DNA of 64,000 nt from Psychrobacter sp. JCM 18902 (GTDB taxonomy: Bacteria; Pseudomonadota; Gammaproteobacteria; Pseudomonadales; Moraxellaceae), in contig NZ_CAJHBK010000001.1 in assembly GCF_904846615.1 (NCBI RefSeq), forward strand, positions 124,001-188,000, given 5' to 3'. The notes under the pieces were generated by a model. That model saw nothing but the letters and a program-made list of their open reading frames with translations, searched no databases and had not been told where the DNA came from. The position numbers and the translations under genes were made by a program. This document shows, one piece after another, positions 53,286-63,579 of the stretch. Numbering within the stretch: the stretch's first letter is position 1; each line of letters starts with the position of its first letter.

Positions 53286-55118
53286 ATGACAGTGACGCAA
53301 ACCACGCAAAGTCCGAATATGACGGGACATACCCAAACGGGGAATGCCGCCAAAAATTTTGAAGAAAAGCAACAACGCCTCGCTGAGGGTAGTGAGCAAC
53401 CTATAATGCTATCTGGTGCTGAGATGTTGGTGCAATCACTGACTGATGAGGGCGTCAAATATATTTTTGGCTATCCAGGTGGTGCAGTTCTTCATATCTA
53501 TGATGCTTTGTTTCAACAAGAAAATATCGAGCATATTTTGGTACGTCATGAGCAAGCAGCCGGTCACATGGCAGATGCTTATTCACGAGTCACAGGGCAG
53601 ACAGGTGTAGTATTAGCGACGTCAGGTCCAGGTGCTACTAATACCGTAACGGCTATCGCAACAGCGTTTATGGATTCTGTGCCGATGGTGGTCATCGCAG
53701 GTCAGGTACCTAGCAGCCTAATTGGGGAAGATGCCTTCCAAGAAACAGATATGGTCGGTGTATCACGTCCTATCGTGAAGCATAGCTTTCAAGTGCGCCA
53801 CGCTAGCGAAATCCCAATGATTGTCAAAAAAGCCTTTTATATTGCTCAGTCTGGACGCCCAGGTCCTGTAGTGATTGATGTACCAAAAGATATGACCGCG
53901 CCAAGTGAAAAGTTTGCTTACGCTTATCCAGAAGACGTGTTTATACGTTCGTATCAGCCGTCATTAAAAGGCCATAGTGGTCAGATTAAAAAAGCGGTTG
54001 AAACGCTGCTTGCTGCAAAGCGTCCGATTGTTTACTCTGGTGGTGGTGTTGTGTTAGGCAATGCGCATAAAGAGCTTACTAATCTTGCGCACCGTTTAAA
54101 TTTACCAGTAACCAATACCTTAATGGGCTTGGGTGCGTTCCCTGGTTCTGATAGTCAGTTCTTGGGTATGCTCGGTATGCATGGCACTTATGAAGCCAAT
54201 ATGACCATGCATCATGCCGACGTCATCTTGGCAGTTGGTGCGCGTTTTGATGACCGTGTCACTAATAATGTCAAAAAATTCTGTCCAAATGCGACGATTA
54301 TTCATATTGATATTGATCCTACCTCTATTTCAAAAACGATTAATGCGCATATTCCGATCGTGGGTGATGTCAAATCTGTCCTGACCGATATACTAGAGAT
54401 TATCGGTGAAGATAAAGAGTTAGATCAACCAGCATTGTTGGATTGGTGGTCACAGATTAATGAGTGGCGTAAGCGTCATGGCCTGCGTTATGACACCAGC
54501 ACCGATAACGGCATTAAGCCCCAAGCGGTCGTTCAAGCTTTAGATAAAGTGACGAATAGTAACGCTATTATCACCAGTGACGTCGGTCAGCATCAGATGT
54601 TTGCAGCGCTTTATTATACCTATAATGAGCCGCGTCAATGGCTAAACTCAGGTGGTTTAGGGACGATGGGTGTTGGCTTGCCGTATGCGATGGCAGCCAA
54701 ACTTGCTAACCCTGAGCGTGACGTGGTTTGTATCACGGGTGAAGGCTCTATTCAGATGAATATTCAAGAGCTCTCAACCTGCTTACAATATAATTTGCCG
54801 GTTAAAATCCTAAACCTAAATAACGCCCAATTAGGTATGGTGAAGCAGTGGCAAGATATGCTGTATGAAGGTCGTCATGCCCATTCTTATATGAATTCAC
54901 TACCAGACTTTGTCAAACTCGCTGAAAGCTATGGTCACGTCGGTATCAAGATTACTGATCCTGCGACCATGGAAGCGCAATTGGCGGAAGCCATGGCAAT
55001 AACAGATAGATTGGTATTTATTGACGTTTATGTCGATCGTAACGAGCATGTATATCCAATGCAAATCGCTGGGCAAGCGATGCGTGATATGTGGTTAACA
55101 AAAGGGGAGCGTACCTAA
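53286..55118 (+). CDS. ilvI: Acetolactate synthase large subunit
   Basis: The enzyme condenses pyruvate with pyruvate or 2-oxobutyrate using ThDP, committing carbon to Val/Leu/Ile. The 610-residue protein has an unusual polar N-terminus of about 40 residues, then [34 protein letters not shown] and [20 protein letters not shown] with the ThDP-activating Glu. [20 protein letters not shown] and the ThDP/Mg motif, here GEGSIQMN with Glu486 in place of the usual Asp, follow. That substitution also occurs in pseudomonad homologues as I recall them. ATG 53286 is used, but GTG 53292 has a better-spaced AAGGTGAT. It overlaps ilvH by one base. Confidence 0.97.
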   Translation: MTVTQTTQSPNMTGHTQTGNAAKNFEEKQQRLAEGSEQPIMLSGAEMLVQSLTDEGVKYIFGYPGGAVLHIYDALFQQENIEHILVRHEQAAGHMADAYSRVTGQTGVVLATSGPGATNTVTAIATAFMDSVPMVVIAGQVPSSLIGEDAFQETDMVGVSRPIVKHSFQVRHASEIPMIVKKAFYIAQSGRPGPVVIDVPKDMTAPSEKFAYAYPEDVFIRSYQPSLKGHSGQIKKAVETLLAAKRPIVYSGGGVVLGNAHKELTNLAHRLNLPVTNTLMGLGAFPGSDSQFLGMLGMHGTYEANMTMHHADVILAVGARFDDRVTNNVKKFCPNATIIHIDIDPTSISKTINAHIPIVGDVKSVLTDILEIIGEDKELDQPALLDWWSQINEWRKRHGLRYDTSTDNGIKPQAVVQALDKVTNSNAIITSDVGQHQMFAALYYTYNEPRQWLNSGGLGTMGVGLPYAMAAKLANPERDVVCITGEGSIQMNIQELSTCLQYNLPVKILNLNNAQLGMVKQWQDMLYEGRHAHSYMNSLPDFVKLAESYGHVGIKITDPATMEAQLAEAMAITDRLVFIDVYVDRNEHVYPMQIAGQAMRDMWLTKGERT

Positions 55119-55615
55119 TGCAACAACAACATCTGATTTCGGTATTGATGGAAAACGAAGCGGGTTCATTGTCGCGAGTGGTCGGTTTGTTCTCTCAACG
55201 TGGCTACAACATCGAAACTTTGAACGTTGCGCCAACAGACGATTCGAGCATATCTCGCTTAACATTAACCACTATTACGTCACCTGAAAAAATAGAACAA
55301 ATCACCAAGCAATTGCATAAATTGATTGAAGTGGTTAAAGTGCTTAATCTATCAGATACTATACACGTCGAACGTGAGTTGATGCTCATAAAAGTACGGG
55401 CAACGGGCGGCGTACGTGAAGAGATTAAACGCAGTGCCGATATTTTCCGCGCACAAATCGTTGATGTAAACGCCAATCTATATACCATTCAAATCGTTGG
55501 TGACAAAGCCAAACTTGACGGCTTTATTGATGTGATTGGTCGTGAACGTATCATGGAAGTGGTGCGTTCGGGTGTGATTGGTATTGCACGCGGCGAAAAA
55601 ACGCTCAGTTTATAA
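55118..55615 (+). CDS. ilvH: Acetolactate synthase small (regulatory) subunit
   Basis: IlvH activates the catalytic subunit and confers valine feedback inhibition through its ACT domains. The 165-residue protein starts [20 protein letters not shown], with VVGLFSQRGYNIETLNVAPT and the second half RELMLIKVRATGGVREEIKR. The ATG overlaps the ilvI stop (TAATG). An in-frame extension to 55091 lies within ilvI. ilvC follows after 147 nt, with a CATGG/CCATG hairpin (55727-55740) immediately upstream of the ilvC start region. Confidence 0.98.
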   Translation: MQQQHLISVLMENEAGSLSRVVGLFSQRGYNIETLNVAPTDDSSISRLTLTTITSPEKIEQITKQLHKLIEVVKVLNLSDTIHVERELMLIKVRATGGVREEIKRSADIFRAQIVDVNANLYTIQIVGDKAKLDGFIDVIGRERIMEVVRSGVIGIARGEKTLSL

Positions 55616-55741
55616 TGGGTGCTTACTGTACCTATTGTAGGTCAAATTATTTATTCAAACATTAACATAGCGCTTATCTCACCCATCACTTCGATAAGGT
55701 GATTATAATTTAAGTGTTTATTTATCCATGGCAAGCCATGA

Positions 55742-56779
<1,038 letters not shown>

Positions 56780-56823
56780 TTCAGTATTAGGCTATTAAGA
56801 GATTAATCGCTGATATAGAACTA

Positions 56824-56861
56824 AGAGCCCATGCTATTACTTAATAGTGTGGGCTTTTTTA
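56824..56861 (+). terminator. Intrinsic terminator after ilvC
   Basis: AGCCCA (56826-56831) pairs with TGGGCT (56850-56855), and the stem continues inward through wobble and A/T pairs to a small loop. Six T follow. It closes the ilvIHC unit. Confidence 0.88.
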
Positions 56862-57049
56862 GTTTGCACTACTTTAGTGAAATTTTAACCACAATCGCTT
56901 TGGTGTTGGTTGAAAACGACCAATCGATGCCTCATATATCTAGCCTTCATTGATTTTTTTGAATATTCTTAGTGCAACCAATTGCTGGTTAATTATCAAG
57001 ACGATTGAGTTTCGCGTTCTCATTTTTTATAGATTATAGGTTGTGTGTT

Positions 57050-57475
57050 GTGCAAATATCTTATCCAGACTGGCTAACGCCGCAATTCGTATATATTACT
57101 CTTAGCGCTGTGGTAGCTGTTTTAATATGGATAGAAGGGGAGATGCTCAAAAAAACCGATGGCAAATTGCCTAAGTCTAAGTTTTTTCAAATCAGCTCAA
57201 TTTTAGATACTTTGTGGTTCTTTATTTCCGTTGTCATATTATATGTGATTGACTTGACGCCACTAGCCATTACAGTACCTGCTGCTTATGGCATCTATAC
57301 TACCTTTGGATGGATATACGGGACGCGTTTATTAAAACGTAAAGGTATTCCTGATTCTCCTAAAGACTTGGTGATACCTGCTAAATACATCGCCTATAGT
57401 CAGTCATTTTCGCTAATATTTTTTGCACTTTGTTTATTAGTATTAAGTTCACCGTGGTTACCGATATCTCAATAA
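57050..57475 (+). CDS. Small multi-pass membrane protein of unknown function
   Basis: The frame encodes four likely transmembrane helices: FVYITLSAVVAVLIWI, ILDTLWFFISVVILYVID, LAITVPAAYGIYTTFGWIYG and FSLIFFALCLLVLSS. They are separated by short basic loops (LKKTDGKLPKSK, RLLKRKGIPDSPKD). The open frame begins at TTG 57005; I favour GTG 57050 (141 residues), which has AGG upstream, but no in-frame ATG exists before the first helix, so the start is uncertain. I recognise no family. It is preceded by the ilvC terminator and followed by the cold-shock gene region. Confidence 0.65.
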   Translation: MQISYPDWLTPQFVYITLSAVVAVLIWIEGEMLKKTDGKLPKSKFFQISSILDTLWFFISVVILYVIDLTPLAITVPAAYGIYTTFGWIYGTRLLKRKGIPDSPKDLVIPAKYIAYSQSFSLIFFALCLLVLSSPWLPISQ

Positions 57476-57855
57476 AGCATATGCTGACTTATCACCTATT
57501 TATTATTTGAGATAATGCTGTCACCAACTTAAATGACACCTTTACGTTAGAATGATAGATAGTAAATGATATAAAATATCTTTCTTATCAATGTATTAGA
57601 TAGTATTTAATTGGCTTTCGTGACTTTTCAAAACGGATTATCGTTATTTACAAAAATCATCAATTTAACCTGTTGCGATTATAAAAAGCTGCTATAATCA
57701 GCCTGTACTCAAAAGATTTTAGGTCGTAATTTCAAGCTATCTAACGATATTTTGATCATATTGACTGTTGCATTTAGCAAAAAATAGTTTGGGTATATAT
57801 CAATTAATCGGTGACGACACACGTCTCGCCAACAGTTAAAGAGTTAGGAAAATTT
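57476..57855 (+). promoter_or_regulatory. Cold-shock gene promoter and long 5' leader region
   Basis: This 380-nt gap is non-coding and AT-rich. A perfect extended -10, TGCTATAAT, lies at 57690-57698 with only a poor -35, predicting transcription from about 57705 and a 5' leader of about 150 nt. Long structured leaders are typical of cspA-type genes and act as RNA thermosensors; the structure was not computed here. Confidence 0.6.
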
Positions 57856-58068
57856 ATGTCAGATAAAGTTGAAGGCACTGTAAAGTGGTTTAATGAAGCT
57901 AAAGGTTTTGGTTTTATCGCTCAAGACAATGGCGGACAAGACGTATTCGCTCACTACAGCGCTATCCAAGGTGGTGGTTTCAAAACTCTAGCCGAAGGCC
58001 AAAAAGTGTCTTTCATCTTAGGTGATGGCAAAAAAGGCCCACAAGCCGAGCAAATCGAAGCTATCTAA
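57856..58068 (+). CDS. Cold-shock domain protein (CspA family)
   Basis: CspA-type proteins are RNA chaperones that melt mRNA structure. The 70-residue protein [20 protein letters not shown] continues with RNP1 (KGFGFI) and RNP2 (DVFAHY), and ends [23 protein letters not shown] 57856 matches the family length and follows TTAGGAA; the frame extends upstream to 57811 without homology. It is monocistronic, between a dedicated promoter and a terminator. Which paralogue it is cannot be told. Confidence 0.96.
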   Translation: MSDKVEGTVKWFNEAKGFGFIAQDNGGQDVFAHYSAIQGGGFKTLAEGQKVSFILGDGKKGPQAEQIEAI

Positions 58069-58180
58069 TCTCATTTGACATCTAGTAAGCTGATTAGTCA
58101 GTAAGCTTGATGACAGTAAGATTATCAATATGCATTGATGCCTTTGTTTGTTAAAACAATAAAAATACTGTTTCAACTCT

Positions 58181-58216
58181 AAAAAAAAGCAACCTCTTAT
58201 CAGGTTGCTTTTTTTA
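58181..58216 (+). terminator. Intrinsic terminator after the cold-shock gene
   Basis: AAAAAAAGCAACCT (58182-58195) pairs over 14 bp with AGGTTGCTTTTTTT (58202-58215) around CTTATC. Confidence 0.9.
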
Positions 58217-58321
58217 TGCCATTTTTCTCGCTATAAACGTAAAATCATCAAAAGCATACTGATATTAGCTGTCAGTCATCAGCACTGACTCAAAAAAGAT
58301 CTAACAAAATAAGGTTGTTTT

Positions 58322-58885
58322 ATGAAGTGGGAGGCATGGTTTTCAATCGATTGGCAGCAAGTTTTGGGTATTTCTCTATCTGCAATTGGTTTTTATTTAG
58401 GATTAATGTTGTTCACAAGATTGATGGGATTGCGAAGTTTCTCCAAGCTCTCAAGCCATGATTTTGCGATGACTGTCGGTATTGGCAGTATACTCGCTTC
58501 AACGGTGCTATCAGACACACCGTCATTAATGCAAGGGCTGTTTGCTGTCGCAGTATTGTTTGTGATTCAAGGTGTTATCTCATTTATCAGGCGTAAATTC
58601 AAACCCTTAAAATCTCTGATAGACAATCGAGCCATTATATTAATGGCGCATGGCGAGTATTTTAGTGGAAATTTAAAAGAGGCCAATCTCAGTACCAGTG
58701 ATGTTCAACAGGTTTTACGCAAGAATGGGATCAAGTCTAAAACGGAAGTATTTGCTGTCATTATGGAAACCACAGGGGATATGAGTGTCATCAAAAATAA
58801 TGCAGTTACGCCTGACTGGTCATTATTCGATGATATACGCGACAGTGAGTTGCTGATTGGTTCCAGTAAAAACAGCAAATCGTAG
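58322..58885 (+). CDS. DUF421 (YetF-like) membrane protein
   Basis: This 187-residue protein has three N-terminal transmembrane helices: LGISLSAIGFYLGLMLFTRL, FAMTVGIGSILASTVLSD and GLFAVAVLFVIQGVISFI. A cytoplasmic domain with LKSLIDNRAIILMAHGEYFS, EANLSTSDVQQVLRKNGI and TEVFAVIMETTGDMSVI follows. The order LMGLRSFSKLSSHDFAMTVG is the DUF421 signature. Function is not established; the family includes spore-related YetF-type proteins in Bacillus. It is monocistronic. Confidence 0.9.
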   Translation: MKWEAWFSIDWQQVLGISLSAIGFYLGLMLFTRLMGLRSFSKLSSHDFAMTVGIGSILASTVLSDTPSLMQGLFAVAVLFVIQGVISFIRRKFKPLKSLIDNRAIILMAHGEYFSGNLKEANLSTSDVQQVLRKNGIKSKTEVFAVIMETTGDMSVIKNNAVTPDWSLFDDIRDSELLIGSSKNSKS

Positions 58886-59351
58886 ATTTTGAGTTTTTGA
58901 TTGTTGTTCTCGATAGTTGTTCTCAATTGATGCCAATGACATAGATCACAACAATCCATTAAGTAACTATCGTGTTGACAGTGCTAAAAATAGGTGAAAT
59001 ATTGAGAATGTAGGTTAAAGAAGACTGTAAAATTGTGCACTTATAAACTATTTATTATAGAATGGTGACAAATTTATGACGCATTATTCACGGCGTTGTC
59101 TTGACCTTATGCCTGTGGTCACGCAAGATACAGGGGTCTGATAATAACGGTTGGCTTAGCTTTAGCAGATTTTATCAATGAGTAGTGTGATACTAATACC
59201 ATTTTCGGTATTGTTTCTTCTTGCTTAATTAACTACTATCTGTTGACGCAGTAATAACCCTAAGTAGTATTTTGAACGACAGTTTAAAAAAATGAACCTT
59301 TGGTTCTTAACTGACAATTTTTAATTCATAACATTAATAAACGAGGAACGT
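58886..59351. other. Intergenic region upstream of etfB
   Basis: This 466-nt stretch is non-coding. A TTGACC at 59101-59106 is a possible -35 with no good -10 at the right distance. A small hairpin GAACC/GGTTC (59294-59306) lies 46 nt before the etfB start, which has a GAGGAACG site. Nothing else stands out. Confidence 0.5.
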
Positions 59352-60101
59352 ATGAAAGCATTAGTAGCGGTCAAGCGTGTCATTGATTACAACGTAAAAG
59401 TTCGTGTAAAAGCTGACAACTCTGGCGTTGATTTATCAAACACTAAGATGTCAATCAACCCTTTTGATGAGATTGCAGTAGAAGAGGCGGTTCGTCTAAA
59501 AGAAGCGGGTGTGATTGATGAAATCATTGTTGCTTCCATCGGTCCAAAAGAATCACAAGAGCAAATTCGTGCAGCTTTGGCATTGGGCGCTGATCGTGGT
59601 GTTTTAGTGTTGACTGACGACAAGCCGTATCCATTACAAATTGCTAAGATCCTCAAAAATATCGCCGAGAGTGAAGGCACTGATATTATCTTATTGGGTA
59701 AGCAAGCCATTGATGATGATAACAACCAGACTGGGCAGATGCTAGCGGCATTGATGGGTATCGGTCAGGGTACGTTTGCATCAGAAGTGAAGGTTGAAGG
59801 CGATAAAGTAAACGTGACTCGTGAAATCGACGGTGGTTTACAGACGCTAGCACTTGAGCTACCAGCGGTTATTACCACTGATTTACGTTTGAATGAGCCT
59901 CGTTATGCTAAATTGCCTAACATCATGAAAGCGAAGAAAAAGCCACTTGACGAAAAAACGCCTGCTGATTTTGGTGTTGATATGGCCTCTAAGCAAGAGA
60001 TCATTAAAGTTGTGCCACCTGCTGAACGTAAAGCTGGCATCAAAGTGGGTTCAGTGGATGAGTTGGTCGATAAGCTAAGAAACGAAGCAAAAGTCATTTA
60101 A
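59352..60101 (+). CDS. etfB: Electron transfer flavoprotein subunit beta
   Basis: EtfB pairs with EtfA to carry electrons from acyl-CoA and other dehydrogenases to ETF:quinone oxidoreductase; it binds AMP. The 249-residue protein starts [20 protein letters not shown] and has [40 protein letters not shown], the AMP-binding region, and [20 protein letters not shown] with the recognition loop containing the conserved Leu. etfA follows after 151 nt. Confidence 0.98.
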   Translation: MKALVAVKRVIDYNVKVRVKADNSGVDLSNTKMSINPFDEIAVEEAVRLKEAGVIDEIIVASIGPKESQEQIRAALALGADRGVLVLTDDKPYPLQIAKILKNIAESEGTDIILLGKQAIDDDNNQTGQMLAALMGIGQGTFASEVKVEGDKVNVTREIDGGLQTLALELPAVITTDLRLNEPRYAKLPNIMKAKKKPLDEKTPADFGVDMASKQEIIKVVPPAERKAGIKVGSVDELVDKLRNEAKVI

Positions 60102-60252
60102 TGTTTCAATGATTGGATACTTCGCTACGGCATATCCTGTACAAGGCTATAGATTTAACTGATTTATTTTATATAAAATAATAGTTGCTCAAACAGCTTT
60201 GTACACAAACAACCGCATGAATAGATGATATGAACAAAAAAGGATTAAAATC

Positions 60253-61185
60253 ATGGCAATTTTGGTATATGCAGAACATGACAATGCCAGTCTAAAAAAG
60301 GCAACTTTGAATACCATCGCTGCTGCTAAGCAAATGGGTGATGATATCCATGTGTTGGTTGCAGGTAGTGGTGCTCAAGCTGTCGCTGACCAAGCAGCTA
60401 AAGCAGAAGGCGTGACTAAAGTATTATTAGCAGACAACGCTGCCTATGAGCATCAATTAGCGGGTAACGTTGCGCTATTGGTTGCTGATATCGCTGGTGA
60501 TTACAGCCATATCCTTGCACCAGCAACAACCACTGGTAAAAACTTTATGCCACGCGTTGCCGCTTTACTTGACGTAAGCATGCTATCAGAAATCTCTGCC
60601 GTCGTAGATGCGCAAACGTTTGAGCGCCCTATCTATGCTGGTAACGCCACAGCAACTGTTAAGACCACAGAAGATAAAGTTGTCATGACAGTACGTACCA
60701 CGGCTTTTGACCCAGTAGCAAGCGAAGGTGGTTCAGCTACTGTTGAGACAATCGACAACGTGCAAGAAACTGGCAAAGCAAGCTTCGTTAATGAAGAGAT
60801 GGCGAAATCTGATCGTCCTGAATTGACTTCAGCAGGCATTGTGGTTTCTGGTGGTCGTGCCTTAGCAAATGGTGAAAACTTCACCAAATATATCGAACCA
60901 TTGGCTGATAAACTTGGCGCTGCCGTTGGTGCATCACGTGCCGCTGTTGATGCAGGTTACGTACCAAACGATATGCAGGTCGGTCAAACGGGTAAAATCG
61001 TTGCACCAGACTTATATATCGCAGCGGGCATTTCAGGCGCGATTCAGCATTTAGCGGGTATGAAAGATTCTAAAGTTATTGTTGCTATTAACAATGACCC
61101 GGAAGCACCTATCGCTAGCGTTGCTGATTACTTCTTAGAAGCGGATTTATTTACAGCATTGCCTGAGCTTACTAGCAAGGTTTAA
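60253..61185 (+). CDS. etfA: Electron transfer flavoprotein subunit alpha
   Basis: EtfA carries the redox FAD of the ETF heterodimer. The 310-residue protein has MAILVYAEHDNASLKKATLN and LAPATTTGKNFMPRVAALLD. The FAD domain VVSGGRALANGENFTKYIEP, LGAAVGASRAAVDAGYVPND, QVGQTGKIVAPDLYIAAGIS and AIQHLAGMKDSKVIVAINND completes it. It follows etfB and ends at a bidirectional terminator. Confidence 0.98.
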   Translation: MAILVYAEHDNASLKKATLNTIAAAKQMGDDIHVLVAGSGAQAVADQAAKAEGVTKVLLADNAAYEHQLAGNVALLVADIAGDYSHILAPATTTGKNFMPRVAALLDVSMLSEISAVVDAQTFERPIYAGNATATVKTTEDKVVMTVRTTAFDPVASEGGSATVETIDNVQETGKASFVNEEMAKSDRPELTSAGIVVSGGRALANGENFTKYIEPLADKLGAAVGASRAAVDAGYVPNDMQVGQTGKIVAPDLYIAAGISGAIQHLAGMKDSKVIVAINNDPEAPIASVADYFLEADLFTALPELTSKV

Positions 61186-61211
61186 TCGTTATTTAGTGAT
61201 TAGTTAAGTAT

Positions 61212-61243
61212 AAAAACCCGCTATTATTTATAGCGGGTTTTTA
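61212..61243. terminator. Bidirectional terminator etfA / RNA methyltransferase gene
   Basis: AAAAACCCGCTA (61212-61223) pairs over 12 bp with TAGCGGGTTTTT (61231-61242), with A-tract and T-tract flanks suiting both convergent genes. Confidence 0.9.
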
Positions 61244-61281
61244 GTATTTGAGAGGTATGTTTTTGATTCAGTCAAACAACA

Positions 61282-62076
61282 TTAGTTATAATTTCTTTGA
61301 CGTAGTGTTTCATATAAGCATAATGAGCCTGCAATGGCGACATTCAGACTTTCTTGACCATTGGGCTGTGGTAGAGCGATAGGGGTAGCACACTGCATCA
61401 GCTCGTCACAAACCCCTTGTCCTTCATGACCCATAATCCAAGCAATAGGTTTTTTTAAGTCATGTTTATAAATTATCGTATCAGTATGTGAACTGGTCGC
61501 AAATAGCGGTGTTTGCACATGGTCTAAAATATCTTGCACACTTAGATCTTCATAAATAGTCAGGGCAAACTGAGCGCCCATGCCTGCTCGTAATGTCTTA
61601 GGGGACCACGCTTGTGCCGTCGCACTGGTACAGAGTATGTTCTTGATGCCAACCGCTGCTGCGGTGCGTAATAGGGTGCCCACATTGCCGCTGTCTTGCA
61701 CATCATTTAAAATCAAGCAGTCATTATCAATCATCGATAAACGAGGCATTGGTACTTTAATGATTGCCATGATATCGATACCAGTACCTAAGCTACGAAT
61801 GCTCTCATACAGCGAATTTGATAACGTTAAAATAGGCGTATAAGTAGGCAAGCGCGTCAAAATTTGCTGAACCTCAGGATGGTTGTGCGCAGACTCTGCG
61901 AGTAGGATTTGGGCAAACGGGTAGTCGCTACGCAGCGCTGCATCGATGAGATGCACGCCCTCAATCACCGTTTGACCTTGCTTCTTCCGCTGCCGCGCTT
62001 GCGTTAACAAGGATTTGACAAGTTTAACGGTCGTATTTTTATCTGAGGTAATAAGCTCGGTGGGATTTGCTACCAT
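61282..62076 (-). CDS. TrmH/SpoU family RNA 2'-O-methyltransferase
   Basis: The 264-residue protein has the SPOUT-class knot motifs: NDVQDSGNVGTLLRTAAAVG (motif 1), IMGHEGQGVCDELM (motif 2) and LPQPNGQESLNVAIAGSLCL (motif 3). These give S-adenosylmethionine binding and dimerisation. An N-terminal substrate-binding domain (TVKLVKSLLTQARQRKKQGQ, VIEGVHLIDAAL) resembles 23S rRNA methyltransferases such as RlmB and TsnR-like enzymes, so the target is likely rRNA but not determined. ATG 62076 is used; the frame opens at a TTG at 62115. It lies 103 nt after fbp in the same direction. Confidence 0.9.
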   Translation of the reverse strand: MVANPTELITSDKNTTVKLVKSLLTQARQRKKQGQTVIEGVHLIDAALRSDYPFAQILLAESAHNHPEVQQILTRLPTYTPILTLSNSLYESIRSLGTGIDIMAIIKVPMPRLSMIDNDCLILNDVQDSGNVGTLLRTAAAVGIKNILCTSATAQAWSPKTLRAGMGAQFALTIYEDLSVQDILDHVQTPLFATSSHTDTIIYKHDLKKPIAWIMGHEGQGVCDELMQCATPIALPQPNGQESLNVAIAGSLCLYETLRQRNYN

Positions 62077-62179
62077 AGTGGATCGCTTAGAAAAAAATAT
62101 AAAAAAATTAAACAATCAGTATAAATCTTATAAATGTTTTGACTTTATACTGACTGTTATCAAAGTAAAGGCAAAGTGC

Positions 62180-63163
62180 TTATTTATCAGCGTAAGTTAC
62201 ATGCAAATTTTTAACATAATAGACTTCATTTTTGCTGCCAAGTACCACTGGGACGCGTTGGTGAATGTCATTCGGTTCTATGTCTAAAATACGATTGACT
62301 GCATCGGTAGCAGCGCCACCAGCGCGTTCAATCAATAAGCTCATTGGATTGGCTTCATACATCAAGCGTAATTTGCCTGCTTTATTGGCATATTTGGTAT
62401 CGAACGGATAAGTGAAGAGACCACCGCGACATAAAATACGATGCACATCACCGACCATGGCGGCCACCCAGCGTGTATTGAAATCGCGACCACGGACACC
62501 CGTTTCGCCAGCAATTAACTCATCGATATACTGCTGCATGGGTGCGCGCCAGTAGCGGTAGTTTGAAGCATTGATGGCATATTCGCTGGTATCGGCATCG
62601 ATTTGCACGTTTTCTTGTATGAGTACATAATCGTTAGTGTCAGGATCTAGGCTAAACATCACGACATGATCGGCGATAGTTAGCGCTAGTACGGTAGAGG
62701 TGCCATATAATAAATAGCCTGCTGCTAGCTGTTGATTACCTGCTTGCAAGAAGTCGCTATTTTCACTGACTTGACCTTGGCGCTGGTACGGTAAAATAGA
62801 AAAGATAGTGCCAACGGCCATATTAATATCGATGTTTGATGAACCATCAAGCGGATCGAACAATACCAACAAACTGCCATCTGCATTGGCAGGGGTAGCA
62901 TCGTCAAGCTCTTCTGAGGCAACGCCTGCACAATATGTATTTTTCGCTAATGCATCTAACAATAAGTCATTGGCCAGTACGTCCAGTTTCTTTTGGTCTT
63001 CACCTTGGACGTTTTGGTTACCAGCTTCGCCTAGAATGTCTGCTAGTGCCCCTTTTCTCAATAATTGTGAGATGGTTTTACCCACGTCAGTGACAGTCGT
63101 AATAACGTCACTCAGTGCAGGATTTGGTGAATAATCATTGAGATAGTCTGTAAGAGTTGTCAT
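62180..63163 (-). CDS. fbp: Fructose-1,6-bisphosphatase class 1
   Basis: Fbp hydrolyses fructose-1,6-bisphosphate, the committed gluconeogenic step. The 327-residue protein has [33 protein letters not shown] and the metal-binding [55 protein letters not shown] and [20 protein letters not shown] follow. The ATG follows AGGAAGCCTT. It is divergent from pyrB. Confidence 0.98.
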   Translation of the reverse strand: MTTLTDYLNDYSPNPALSDVITTVTDVGKTISQLLRKGALADILGEAGNQNVQGEDQKKLDVLANDLLLDALAKNTYCAGVASEELDDATPANADGSLLVLFDPLDGSSNIDINMAVGTIFSILPYQRQGQVSENSDFLQAGNQQLAAGYLLYGTSTVLALTIADHVVMFSLDPDTNDYVLIQENVQIDADTSEYAINASNYRYWRAPMQQYIDELIAGETGVRGRDFNTRWVAAMVGDVHRILCRGGLFTYPFDTKYANKAGKLRLMYEANPMSLLIERAGGAATDAVNRILDIEPNDIHQRVPVVLGSKNEVYYVKNLHVTYADK

Positions 63164-63579
63164 AAGGCTTCCTAATAAATGCTGTTAAAATAAAGGCTAC
63201 TGAAACTAAGGATTAAATAAGGGGTTGGAAAGTCGGTTGGGTCGCACGTTACAGACCTAAATCTGGCAAATTTTTAAATACCTCGCACGGCATCTTTGTC
63301 CTGACCACAAAATCAGCTACACTATCACTATTATTATTTATTTATCGTTTGGCTAAGCGGATTTTTAATGATGGTTTTGACAGGTCTATGGCTACTGCCC
63401 AAGAGGATGACGATGGCTGTTTTTTACAGCGCTATGTCTCTCACTGTCACTGGGGTAAATTGTAGCAAATAAGTGCCAAAATGTCCTTGTCTCTGTGCTT
63501 ATCGTCGACTATAAATCGCCAAAAAACGCATAAATAATGATTATTAAATCATATAAACCAACAATAAAGACCTGCCACT
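63164..63579. other. Divergent intergenic region fbp / pyrB
   Basis: These 416 nt hold no supported gene. A 34-codon plus-strand frame (63368-63472) starts MMVLTGLWLLPKR but lies upstream of the likely pyrB promoter at 63487-63515, so a leader-peptide role is unlikely. A short GCTGT/ACAGC inverted repeat sits at about 63417-63430. Confidence 0.5.
63487..63515 (+). promoter_or_regulatory. Probable pyrB promoter
   Basis: A -35 TTGTCT (63487-63492), a 17-nt spacer and a -10 TATAAA (63510-63515) predict a start near 63523, about 57 nt before the pyrB ATG. The short leader has no T-run attenuator like that of enteric pyrBI. Confidence 0.55.

Noticed and set aside
63368..63472. 34-codon frame upstream of pyrB as a pyrL-like leader peptide
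   Set aside because: The likely pyrB promoter (63487-63515) lies downstream of it. No T-rich pause site plus attenuator hairpin is present between it and pyrB.
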